Positions 24,498-29,825 of a DNA stretch of 46,888 bases are shown here, piece by piece. Where the stretch lies: IMG/VR virus record IMGVR_UViG_3300031456_000007, positions 1-46,888 of that record; one strand, written 5' to 3'. Within the stretch, counting starts at the first letter, position 1; each line of letters begins with the position of its first letter. Source of the DNA: a virus. Position numbers and translations under genes: made by a program. The notes under the pieces were generated by a model. That model made no database searches. It was not told where the DNA came from and saw only the letters and a list, made by a program, of their open reading frames with translations.

Positions 24498-24798
24498 GGC
24501 ACAACTTCCAGTTGTCGACGACCTGGGCATTTTCGATATCCCTGAGAAAGTCCAGGGAGAACGCGTCCTGTGCAGAGACCTGGCGCGCTTCCTCCGCTGC
24601 CGCTGGGACGAGGTGACTAGCTACGCCAAGGACAGGCAATGTTTGCATAAAATGCTCGAGGTAAGGTGCAAGTACGTCTACTACGTCAGCCCCTACGTGG
24701 CTGCTCGCATCATCGTGTATGTCCGCGCCATGCAGGAGCAGCGGAGACAGGCAGCTAAGGGCAGGAAGCGAGTCAAGCGGGTGCCCTCTCAGCCATGA
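24496..24798 (+). CDS. Small basic protein with possible MerR/excisionase-type fold, antisense within late arm
   Basis: 100 residues, ATG 24496 on the plus strand; its start codon overlaps the start codon of the divergent putative small terminase gene (24497) by two bases. Residues about 25-70 (VLCRDLARFLRCRWDEVTSYAKD, then KYVYYVSPYVAARIIVYVRAMQEQ) look like a helix-turn-helix plus wing of the MerR/excisionase type. The C-terminus is strongly basic (KGRKRVKRVPSQ). Codon use is orderly for a coding frame. A DNA-binding regulator placed against the late arm could steer terminase transcription. It overlaps the convergent gene at 24773 by 26 bases. No good ribosome site is seen. Confidence 0.55.
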   Translation: MAQLPVVDDLGIFDIPEKVQGERVLCRDLARFLRCRWDEVTSYAKDRQCLHKMLEVRCKYVYYVSPYVAARIIVYVRAMQEQRRQAAKGRKRVKRVPSQP

Positions 24799-24961
24799 GG
24801 GCGCACATGGCCTCGTAGTGGTCCTCGGGCGTCAGCCAGGGGTCGAAGGGGGAGACGACGATCGCCTCGGCGTCGCCATCCCAGGTCCGCTCGAGCGAAT
24901 CGGCAGTTCGTGGATGCTTCAGCGCCAGCGTCCGCATCATTGCGCGTATCTGGTCGTTCAT
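24773..24961 (-). CDS. Small hypothetical protein
   Basis: 62 residues from ATG 24961, in an ATGA overlap with the upstream gene; an in-frame ATG at 25006 lies inside that gene. The protein is soluble and helical then loop-like (WDGDAEAIVVSPFDPWLTPEDHYEAMCALMAE). The acidic PFDPWLTPEDHYEAM segment is distinctive, but no function is known. It ends converging with the plus-strand gene at 24496. Confidence 0.6.
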   Translation of the reverse strand: MNDQIRAMMRTLALKHPRTADSLERTWDGDAEAIVVSPFDPWLTPEDHYEAMCALMAERAPA

Positions 24962-25251
24962 TGGGTAGGGAACCGTGGGGAACGGGGTAGTTTCGGCGGC
25001 GTCCATTCACAGGAGAACTTGGTCTTCTTTTGGTCTTGTCGCTTCTGGTACCAAAAGAGCGGGACGCAGACCTTGCCGCGCTCGCCGAGCCGAAAGATGG
25101 TGGTCCCTTGGGCCAAGCACTTACGAGGTATCCAGAGCTCGGCATCAGGAGCCAAGTCGTCCAAGAACTTGACCAGGACAGCCCGAGGAGTCTCCTTGGT
25201 CAGGAGCGCATACCCGAGGTCCACGATCCTCTCAATCCTGTACTGCTGCAC
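24958..25251 (-). CDS. Small hypothetical protein, first gene of the leftward arm
   Basis: 97 residues from GTG 25251; a stop lies just upstream in frame, so no longer form exists. The sequence has a beta-rich start (YRIERIVDLGYALLTKETPRAVLVKFLDDLAPDAELWIPRKCLAQG) followed by a basic end. No motif is recognised. It is the first leftward gene next to the non-coding control region, so it is a good candidate for early or control use. Confidence 0.6.
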   Translation of the reverse strand: MQQYRIERIVDLGYALLTKETPRAVLVKFLDDLAPDAELWIPRKCLAQGTTIFRLGERGKVCVPLFWYQKRQDQKKTKFSCEWTPPKLPRSPRFPTQ

Positions 25252-25756
25252 AGCTCATACACTACATCGTCCTGACAGAGCTGTCTAGCGGTCAAGTTTG
25301 ACGTAGGCACATCGTAGAAAGTGAATGGTAACCATACGAGACTGCTGGTGTCTATCTACTAACTTGACAGTTGCGAGCCACAGCCATATGCCTAGCGGCA
25401 GCGTTGGCGTGTCGCGGAAACTCCGGTGGTGTGTATCTATTCGTCTTTAGCAACTGAGAGAAGGACCTAGTCCAGCGACTCTGTTCCTCTCTGCTTCTAA
25501 AGTCCACCATGTCTTTCTGGTCTCCCTAAAGCCCTGAGAGTTTTGATTTATTTGGCCCATTGGGTCCCAGTCTGCAGCGTGAGATGGGTGAGATGGGGTC
25601 CGCCCCCACCTCCCACATCTTCACAACCCCACCGGTACCCGGGGTACAGCAGCTGCGGTCTGATGTAGGTGAGTAGCGTACATCATCCGATAGGCTGCTT
25701 GGCTGAGCAGCACTGAGCAGATGTTCGAGAAACGCCCTTGACAGACAGAGAGTGGG
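25252..25756. promoter_or_regulatory. Main intergenic control region between divergent arms
   Basis: No convincing gene is present. I see dyads GACAG-AG-CTGTC (25274-25285), GTCAA-GT-TTGAC (25291-25302), GTACC-CGG-GGTAC (25635-25647) and TGATGTA/TACATCA with an 11-base loop (25661-25685). There is a tandem GAGATGGG repeat (25581-25598) and a T-rich patch near 25540-25552 in an otherwise GC-rich genome. A perfect TTGACA (25364) has only TATGCC 17 bases on. The divergent leftward and rightward gene sets start on either side. This is where early control and possibly repression should act. Confidence 0.55.
25266..25295 (-). promoter_or_regulatory. Possible leftward promoter, CTTGACCGC type
   Basis: Read leftward, TTGACC (25295-25290) is followed after 18 bases by GACGAT. 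The same CTTGACCGC, then TCTGT at the same offset, then GAC, occurs at 16358-16329 before the capsid genes. The -10 match is poor and the start codon at 25251 would be very close to the transcript start. It may instead be a binding site shared by the two places. Confidence 0.3.
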
Positions 25757-25784
25757 TTGACTGGTGTACGGACGGTGCTAGATT
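25757..25784 (+). promoter_or_regulatory. Early rightward promoter (sigma70-like)
   Basis: TTGACT at 25757-25762 and TAGATT at 25779-25784 are 16 bases apart, and the -10 is preceded by TGC, an extended -10. A second perfect TTGACA lies at 25738. The predicted start near 25791 gives about 35 bases of leader before ATG 25826. The same TTGACT-16 arrangement is found at 33696. It indicates use of host RNA polymerase. Confidence 0.65.
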
Positions 25785-25825
25785 GAGGGTGTGCAAGAGT
25801 TGCACTGTTGAAGGAGATGAGAGAC

Positions 25826-26188
25826 ATGAGCGGGATGAAGTGCTCCGGTTTTGAGGGTTCCGATCCTGAATGCGTACTTTCGGTAGGTGTTGATGACTCG
25901 GCGCAAACTTTGCGCGCAAGTGCAGAATCTGCGTCGGCTGTAGCGGCCGGCTCGGTGGACAAGGGTGACCTTGTGAGCTGCATCGAGGCATGCAAGGCCC
26001 GCATCGCAGCGGGAGCCTCGCTCGAGTACGTCCTCGGGCTGGCGTGGAACGCCGGCTTCATCGAGGGCGACCGCGACACCGCGCGCTCCGAGGCTGACAG
26101 CGAGTTCGACCGTCGAGTCGAGGAGCTCAATAGGGAGCTGGAGAATGTGGAGCGGGCTCGTTCGAACTCGGAGAGCTGGGAGCCATGA
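25826..26188 (+). CDS. First early protein, acidic with C-terminal coil
   Basis: 120 residues from ATG 25826, with AAGGAG nine bases upstream; earlier in-frame TTG and ATG codons overlap the ribosome site. The N-terminus is Ser/Cys-rich, the centre has SCIEACKARIAAGASLEYVLGLAWNAGFIEGDRD, and the end is a Glu/Arg coiled coil (RRVEELNRELENVERAR). The family is not recognised. As the first gene behind the early promoter it may act on host functions, but nothing in the sequence proves that. Confidence 0.6.
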   Translation: MSGMKCSGFEGSDPECVLSVGVDDSAQTLRASAESASAVAAGSVDKGDLVSCIEACKARIAAGASLEYVLGLAWNAGFIEGDRDTARSEADSEFDRRVEELNRELENVERARSNSESWEP

Positions 26189-26247
26189 TGAGCCCGCGTG
26201 CTACTGCGGCGAGCTGCTCACGTTCGACCCTTCGGATGAGCTGACCG

Positions 26248-26265
26248 GGCCCCCCTTCGGGGGCC
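26248..26265 (+). terminator. Strong GC hairpin, possible attenuator
   Basis: GGCCCCC-CTTC-GGGGGCC makes a perfect 7-bp stem with a tight CUUC(G) loop about 60 bases after the first early gene. No T-run follows, so a standard intrinsic terminator is not shown. It could protect an RNA end or reduce readthrough in the early operon. The surrounding 26189-26361 has no gene I can support. Confidence 0.4.
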
Positions 26266-26361
26266 TCGCTCTGGACGGCATGAGCGGCGCGCCAAAAAGG
26301 CTCTCATGCTGCCCGGAGCAAGGCCAACGAACCATTCATCAGAGAAAACAGGGAGATACAC

Positions 26362-26475
26362 ATGTTCAAGCAATTCGGATTCATGGTGGTATTCGCCGTC
26401 GTCATCAACCTGGCCTTTTGGCTGGGACTCGCTTACGGCGTGTTCGCAATCGCTCGCCACTTCGGGGTGCTCTGA
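26362..26475 (+). CDS. Tiny single-helix membrane protein
   Basis: 37 residues from ATG 26362 with GGGAGA upstream. One long hydrophobic helix (GFMVVFAVVINLAFWLGLAYGVFAIA) crosses the membrane once, with Lys and Arg/His at the ends. The stop overlaps the next start (TGATG). Such tiny early membrane peptides often target host envelope proteins or act as holin-like factors; neither can be decided here. Confidence 0.55.
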   Translation: MFKQFGFMVVFAVVINLAFWLGLAYGVFAIARHFGVL

Positions 26476-26603
26476 TGAAACCATTCATCACTTTGCTGGC
26501 GTTCGGCGCCGTTCTGGCGGGGCTTTTGACGGGCTGGGTGCAGGCTTGCGAGACCGTGCCTCGTGAGGGCGTGACGACCGTTGCTCACGTGAGGGCGTCG
26601 TGA
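26475..26603 (+). CDS. Tiny secreted or membrane-anchored peptide
   Basis: 42 residues from ATG 26475. A signal-like hydrophobic helix (FITLLAFGAVLAGLLTGWVQAC) is followed by a short polar tail. A Cys at about 24 follows VQA, an imperfect lipobox. The stop overlaps the next start (GTGA). Function unknown; it is paired with the preceding single-helix peptide. Confidence 0.5.
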   Translation: MKPFITLLAFGAVLAGLLTGWVQACETVPREGVTTVAHVRAS

Positions 26604-26923
26604 GCATCATCATCGCTACCCACTACGTCCGCTCGCCTTACGAGCGCTGCCTCGAGGCGGGAGAGACACGCCGGTTCGGTACCAGGGCTGCGGCTGTCGC
26701 ATGGGCTCGCAGCGTCCTGCCTCCGATCGTGACCACTAACGACTGCTACTGGCGGGACGTGGGGCGCGGCGAGAGCGTCGAGCTGAGCACGGAGCGCCCG
26801 TCGCGTCTGGGTTACGGTTTCACGCGCGGTCGCTGCCGTGCCAAGTCCACGACGCCAGCCGGCACAGTCGAGGCCCGCGTTGTCCTAGTGCCTAGCGTTG
26901 GGGAGTTGGGGTGGACGCCATGA
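26600..26923 (+). CDS. Early hypothetical protein, Arg-rich
   Basis: 107 residues from GTG 26600 in a GTGA overlap. The sequence is basic, with paired Tyr/Arg near the start (YVRSPYERC), a helix (AAAVAWARSVLPP) and an Arg-rich middle (SRLGYGFTRGRCRAKSTT). No motif is recognised. The composition is that of a small nucleic-acid or host-protein binding early product, but this is inference. Confidence 0.5.
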   Translation: MSIIIATHYVRSPYERCLEAGETRRFGTRAAAVAWARSVLPPIVTTNDCYWRDVGRGESVELSTERPSRLGYGFTRGRCRAKSTTPAGTVEARVVLVPSVGELGWTP

Positions 26924-27222
26924 ACCCACACGGACGCTACTTCCGCTTACCAGATGCACGCAACCCGGTACCTGCCTACATCACACCCCTCATCACGACC
27001 TGTCCGAGCTGCCAAGACCACTCGCTCGAGTACACTGAATACCCGGCTACGGCCTGCGCTTTCCCGGCCGAGCACTACAGGGAGTGCGAGACATGCGAGC
27101 AGTACTCACAGGACGAGATGGCTGCTTGGATACGAGAAGGGATCGAAGAGGCCATCTTTCTTCGCAACGACACCGGTCCTGTGTACCGTACCGACTTCGC
27201 AGAACAGGACGACGAACCATGA
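26920..27222 (+). CDS. Early Cys-rich protein
   Basis: 100 residues from ATG 26920, in an ATGA overlap with the previous gene; a GTG three codons earlier is an alternative. It has CPSCQ, a lone Cys in TACAF and CETC, consistent with one zinc knuckle, followed by an acidic helix (DEMAAWIREGIEEAIFLRND). Family unknown. It is one of several small Cys-pair proteins of the early arm. Confidence 0.6.
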   Translation: MNPHGRYFRLPDARNPVPAYITPLITTCPSCQDHSLEYTEYPATACAFPAEHYRECETCEQYSQDEMAAWIREGIEEAIFLRNDTGPVYRTDFAEQDDEP

Positions 27223-27464
27223 CCCCCAGGGATGAGTGCTCGGAGATGATTCAGGCCATCATCGCCAGGCTAGAAGCCCCACGTCGAGAGGCAGAGGCGG
27301 CTTACCAGGCTGCCGAAAGAGCCAAGGTAGACGCCTACAACAAGGCTAACCCTCACAACCCATGCGACGGCGTCATTGACGGCGCAATGGCCCTGGGAGG
27401 CGCCCTGGTTGTCGGAGCGTTCTGGCTCCTAGTCATCCTGGCTCTAGCGGCCGTGGCATTCTGA
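27219..27464 (+). CDS. Coiled-coil protein with C-terminal membrane helix
   Basis: 81 residues from ATG 27219 in an ATGA overlap. A charged helical part (IIARLEAPRREAEAAYQAAERAKVDAYNKANP) is followed by a hydrophobic helix of about 25 residues at the very end. This gives a tail-anchored topology with the coil in the cytoplasm. The function is unknown; membrane-bound early proteins can inhibit host envelope processes or help exclude other phages. Confidence 0.55.
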   Translation: MTPRDECSEMIQAIIARLEAPRREAEAAYQAAERAKVDAYNKANPHNPCDGVIDGAMALGGALVVGAFWLLVILALAAVAF

Positions 27465-27477
27465 GCTTAGGACGAGC

Positions 27478-27750
27478 ATGACACAAGAAGAAAGACAGGC
27501 GCTAAGGGATCAGAACGCTACCAGCCTTCAAGAGGCCGAGAAACGCAACCCGGTCAAGCCGGGCAAGTACCAAGACAATCGTTTCAGCGACGACAACGTG
27601 CGCACCATGCGCGAACAGGCGCTGGCGCGCCACAGGGCACGCATCATCGACAGGCTGGGTATGCGCCCTGAACACGAGTGCGCCAAGCCTTACACAGACA
27701 CGACGGACGAACTAGAGCGGTTCTTGCTGCTCACCATGCAGAACGACTGA
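27478..27750 (+). CDS. Early hypothetical protein
   Basis: 90 residues, ATG 27478, preceded by AGGACG. Highly charged and soluble: a Gln/Glu/Arg helix (TQEERQALRDQNATSLQEAEKR), a Lys/Asn loop, and a second helix (RTMREQALARHRARIIDRLGM), then ECAKPYTDTTDELERFLLL. No domain recognised. Fits the compact early operon. Confidence 0.55.
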   Translation: MTQEERQALRDQNATSLQEAEKRNPVKPGKYQDNRFSDDNVRTMREQALARHRARIIDRLGMRPEHECAKPYTDTTDELERFLLLTMQND

Positions 27751-27768
27751 AGAGAAAGGGTGGACACC

Positions 27769-28236
27769 ATGATGTTGATCACTAGAGACCTAGTTGCCTC
27801 ACTGAACCCATGCGACGAATACGACGTCGAGAAGCGCGCTGAGCTAATCCCGGAATCGGGCGTCTACATCTGCGACTCTCTGCCTGTCCTGTTAGGGCTA
27901 CCACATTGCGACTGCCGCTGGCTTCTGGCTAGACTCCTGCCAGTGCCACAGCGTGTGCTGTGGGCTAAAGCCTGCGCAGAACGCGCTATAGGCTACGCTG
28001 ATAAGGCGAGGGGGGCGGAGGCGGAGTGGGCGGAGTGGGCGGCGGAGTGGGCGACGGAGACGGCGGCGGAGTGGGCGGCGGCGGCGGCGGAGTGGGCGGC
28101 GACGGCGGCGGAGTGGGCGGCGGAGTTGGCGGCGGAGTGGGCGGCGGAGTTGGCGGCGGAGTGGGCGGCGACGGAGCATAAGCTGGCCGTCGAGCATGCC
28201 GTCGCTTTGCTGTGTGAGGTGCCCCATGCGAGGTGA
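27769..28236 (+). CDS. Repeat protein with EWA/AAEWA tandem units
   Basis: 155 residues from ATG 27769 (the next codon is also ATG, and GGGTGG lies upstream). The N-terminus MLITRDLVASLNPCDEY is shared with the 34-residue gene at 28760. Residues about 85-140 are a run of eight EWA units spaced by Ala, Thr and Leu (AEWAEWAAEWATETAAEWA and on), forming a Trp-studded helix. A short end contains a Cys and His. Similar A-x-W-A repeat proteins occur in other phages with unknown roles. The repeats may be helical and stack Trp on one face. Confidence 0.7.
   Translation: MMLITRDLVASLNPCDEYDVEKRAELIPESGVYICDSLPVLLGLPHCDCRWLLARLLPVPQRVLWAKACAERAIGYADKARGAEAEWAEWAAEWATETAAEWAAAAAEWAATAAEWAAELAAEWAAELAAEWAATEHKLAVEHAVALLCEVPHAR
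28015..28173 (+). repeat. GGCGGAGTGGGC-type tandem repeat inside a gene
   Basis: This stretch is built from short units such as GGCGGAGTGGGC and GGCGGAGTTGGCGGCGGA repeated about eight times. It has almost no C outside GCG and GAC codons and is strongly purine-biased on the plus strand. Codons stay in phase. It can expand by slippage and has G-runs that could fold into quadruplex-like structures. It encodes the Trp-rich segment of the surrounding gene. Confidence 0.85.
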
Positions 28237-28420
28237 CCTATGGGTATTCGTTTGCGAGGCCGCACTCGAAGACCGGCAAGACTTCATTCGCAGACTCAGG
28301 GAGAGACCCATGAAGCACGCGACTGAGGCTGAGAAGATAGCGCATGAGAGTGCGCTTTACCATGCACAGAGAGACATCATCGAGATCTGCGCTGATCTGG
28401 AGAAAGCCAGGGGACAATGA
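28226..28420 (+). CDS. Early hypothetical protein
   Basis: 64 residues from ATG 28226, overlapping the end of the repeat-protein gene by 11 bases. Mostly helical and charged (EDRQDFIRRLRERPMKHATEAEKIAHESALYHAQRDIIEICADLEKARG). No motif. It is followed by an ATGA-coupled gene. Confidence 0.5.
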   Translation: MRGDLWVFVCEAALEDRQDFIRRLRERPMKHATEAEKIAHESALYHAQRDIIEICADLEKARGQ

Positions 28421-28593
28421 CCAAACTGACATCTGAAGAGATTCTAGCTCTAGCCAAGTTCGACGTCGGCGTACTAACGGCGCCTGTAATGTCTGCCATC
28501 GGTAAGCTGATGAGTAATTATGCTCTGCTTCTCGAACTGAGCAGGCGGGGAGTGTTGCCTGATACCGGAGAGAAAGAAGAGGGGGAGACATGA
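28417..28593 (+). CDS. Tiny hypothetical protein
   Basis: 58 residues, ATG 28417, linked on both sides by ATGA overlaps. A helix (TSEEILALAKFDVGVLTAPVMSAIGKLMSNYALLLELSRRG) and an acidic tail. No membrane segment or motif. Overlap at both ends supports translation. Confidence 0.5.
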   Translation: MTKLTSEEILALAKFDVGVLTAPVMSAIGKLMSNYALLLELSRRGVLPDTGEKEEGET

Positions 28594-28760
28594 CTCAACT
28601 AAGACTACTGGCGCCAGTGCGCCCACAGAACCCACGACACATCGCTAACCAGGCCCGTATTCTGGCCTACGATACTCAGCGCGAGTTGAGCACCACCAAC
28701 AAGCAGATTGTCATACTGTGGCTCGCTGTCATCGCCCTGGCCCTGAAGGTGTGCCTGTGA
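28590..28760 (+). CDS. Tiny tail-anchored membrane protein
   Basis: 56 residues, ATG 28590. A basic soluble N-terminal part (RPQNPRHIANQARILAYDTQRELSTTNKQ) precedes a C-terminal hydrophobic helix (IVILWLAVIALALKVCL). The stop overlaps the next start (TGATG). Function unknown. It is one of several small early membrane proteins. Confidence 0.5.
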   Translation: MTQLRLLAPVRPQNPRHIANQARILAYDTQRELSTTNKQIVILWLAVIALALKVCL

Positions 28761-28864
28761 TGCTCATTACACGAGAACTGGTTGCCTCGCTAAACCCCTG
28801 CAATGAGTACGGACCCGAGAAGCGCGCGCTAGAGGCGGCCCACAAGGCCAGGCGTGGGCTATGA
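28760..28864 (+). CDS. Truncated paralogue of the EWA repeat protein
   Basis: 34 residues, ATG 28760. MLITRELVASLNPCNEY matches the start of the gene at 27769 almost exactly, then the frame ends after a Lys/Arg-rich tail (EAAHKARRGL). It is either a duplicated and shortened copy or a genuine mini-protein. Both ends overlap neighbours (TGATG, ATGA), so it is probably still translated. Confidence 0.55.
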   Translation: MLITRELVASLNPCNEYGPEKRALEAAHKARRGL

Positions 28865-29343
28865 CCGTCCTGCAATTCAAGCCACGCCAAGACGTGCGTC
28901 AGTCGCCCAGGCGCCTAGCGCACAAGCCTGCGTGCTCCGTAGTGCCGATAACTCGCAACTCTTACGCCCTGTACGTGGCAGCATGCGCGATCGACGACAA
29001 GGAGCCTGGGCGCGCAGCCATCATGTACAGGGCTGTCTTGGTGAGCCACCCAAAGCACGCCCCGTCGATGGTGAACCTGGGCAACATCAGCTTTCGCAAA
29101 GGCGATTGCAAGGCCGCAAAGGCCCTGTACAGGCAGGCCATAGAGGCCCAGCCCTCTCTGCCTGAGGCCCACTACAACCTGGGCTACATGGCCCTTGAAT
29201 ATGGCGAGCTGTCGGATGCGGTAGCTCTGCTCGAGACGGCCGTGGCGCTAGACCCGGCATTCAAGGATGCGCACGAGAACCTGGCTCATGCCAGAAAGCG
29301 CCTGGCTCGAGCTATGGCGGGCGCTTCCAATCGAACGACGTGA
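28861..29343 (+). CDS. TPR-repeat protein
   Basis: 160 residues, ATG 28861 in an ATGA overlap. After a basic start, residues about 36-150 contain three to four tetratricopeptide units (ALYVAACAIDDKEPGRAAIMYRAVL, MVNLGNISFRKGDCKAAKALYRQAIEAQP, HYNLGYMALEYGELSDAVALLETAVALDP). These have the Gly/Ala/Tyr consensus and final Pro. TPRs bind other proteins, so this is likely an adaptor to a host or phage factor. TPR proteins are uncommon in phage early operons. It converges with the gene at 29312 with a 32-base overlap. Confidence 0.8.
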   Translation: MTVLQFKPRQDVRQSPRRLAHKPACSVVPITRNSYALYVAACAIDDKEPGRAAIMYRAVLVSHPKHAPSMVNLGNISFRKGDCKAAKALYRQAIEAQPSLPEAHYNLGYMALEYGELSDAVALLETAVALDPAFKDAHENLAHARKRLARAMAGASNRTT

Positions 29344-29527
29344 GGTCGAGGGATTGGGACCAACCACGCTCGACCACCCGCTGCAACCTGGATTGCCTGG
29401 CCTCCAGGGCACCTAGGCGCGCTTCCAAGGCGTCTAGGCGCCTGTGGGCCATCAGGTTCTCGACGCCCGCCCAGGCCATCATGAGGCCACACAGGGCCAG
29501 GACAAATCCTAGCCCGAGTCCGCTCAC
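29312..29527 (-). CDS. Membrane protein with coiled coil, partner of RHH regulator
   Basis: 71 residues, ATG 29527 in an ATGA overlap with the upstream RHH gene. An N-terminal membrane helix (GFVLALCGLMMAWAGVENL) is followed by a leucine-type coil (RRLDALEARLGALEARQSRLQRVV) and a polar end. The topology resembles inner-membrane spanin-like or membrane-anchor proteins. On the minus strand with a DNA-binding gene inside the early arm, it may be part of a maintenance or exclusion pair rather than lysis. Confidence 0.6.
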   Translation of the reverse strand: MSGLGLGFVLALCGLMMAWAGVENLMAHRRLDALEARLGALEARQSRLQRVVERGWSQSLDLTSFDWKRPP

Positions 29528-29733
29528 CAGCCTCTCGCCTTTGCCATTGCTGCGTTGAGCTTAGCACGCTCGATTATCCGGTGCTCCTCCGCTGCCACGA
29601 GCCGCCTAACCAGGTCGCTCATGTTCGTCTTGGCCCACTTGGCCATTGCCTTGATTCGCTCGCGCTCTTCTGGCGTTACGCGAATGTCTAGGCGTACGTC
29701 GCTACGCTGCGCTGCGTCTTTCCGATGTGACAT
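29524..29733 (-). CDS. Ribbon-helix-helix DNA-binding regulator
   Basis: 69 residues from ATG 29733; an upstream in-frame ATG at 29799 reaches into the divergent gene control region. The N-terminal half is a ribbon-helix-helix: strand VRLDIRVTP, then ERERIKAMAKWAKTNMSDLVRRLV. Such proteins dimerise through the strand and bind palindromic operators. It is transcribed away from the replication initiator gene, so it most likely represses its own gene and the initiator from the 92-base region between them. It is followed by a membrane coiled-coil gene in ATGA overlap. Confidence 0.75.
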   Translation of the reverse strand: MSHRKDAAQRSDVRLDIRVTPEERERIKAMAKWAKTNMSDLVRRLVAAEEHRIIERAKLNAAMAKARGW

Positions 29734-29825
29734 GACGGTGTGTACACTACCCCTGAACCCGCGATCACGCAATGACCCATACAGAATCACTTGACGCATG
29801 TAACGTTTCAGGTAACGTAACGACC
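29734..29825. promoter_or_regulatory. Divergent control region between RHH regulator and initiator
   Basis: This 92-base segment separates the two divergent starts (29733 minus, 29826 plus). It has the perfect palindrome GTGTACAC at 29740-29747 and three TAACG elements near 29806-29823 that recur inside the initiator gene. TTGACG at 29790 may be a -35 box, but no good -10 follows. It is the likely operator for the ribbon-helix-helix protein. Confidence 0.45.

Noticed and set aside
26248-26265. Intrinsic terminator
   Set aside because: The stem is strong, but no T-run follows on either strand; kept only as a possible attenuator.
26145-26361. Longer coding frame starting at 26145 through the hairpin
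   Set aside because: No start codon with ribosome site, and the frame would overlap the hairpin and two better tiny genes.
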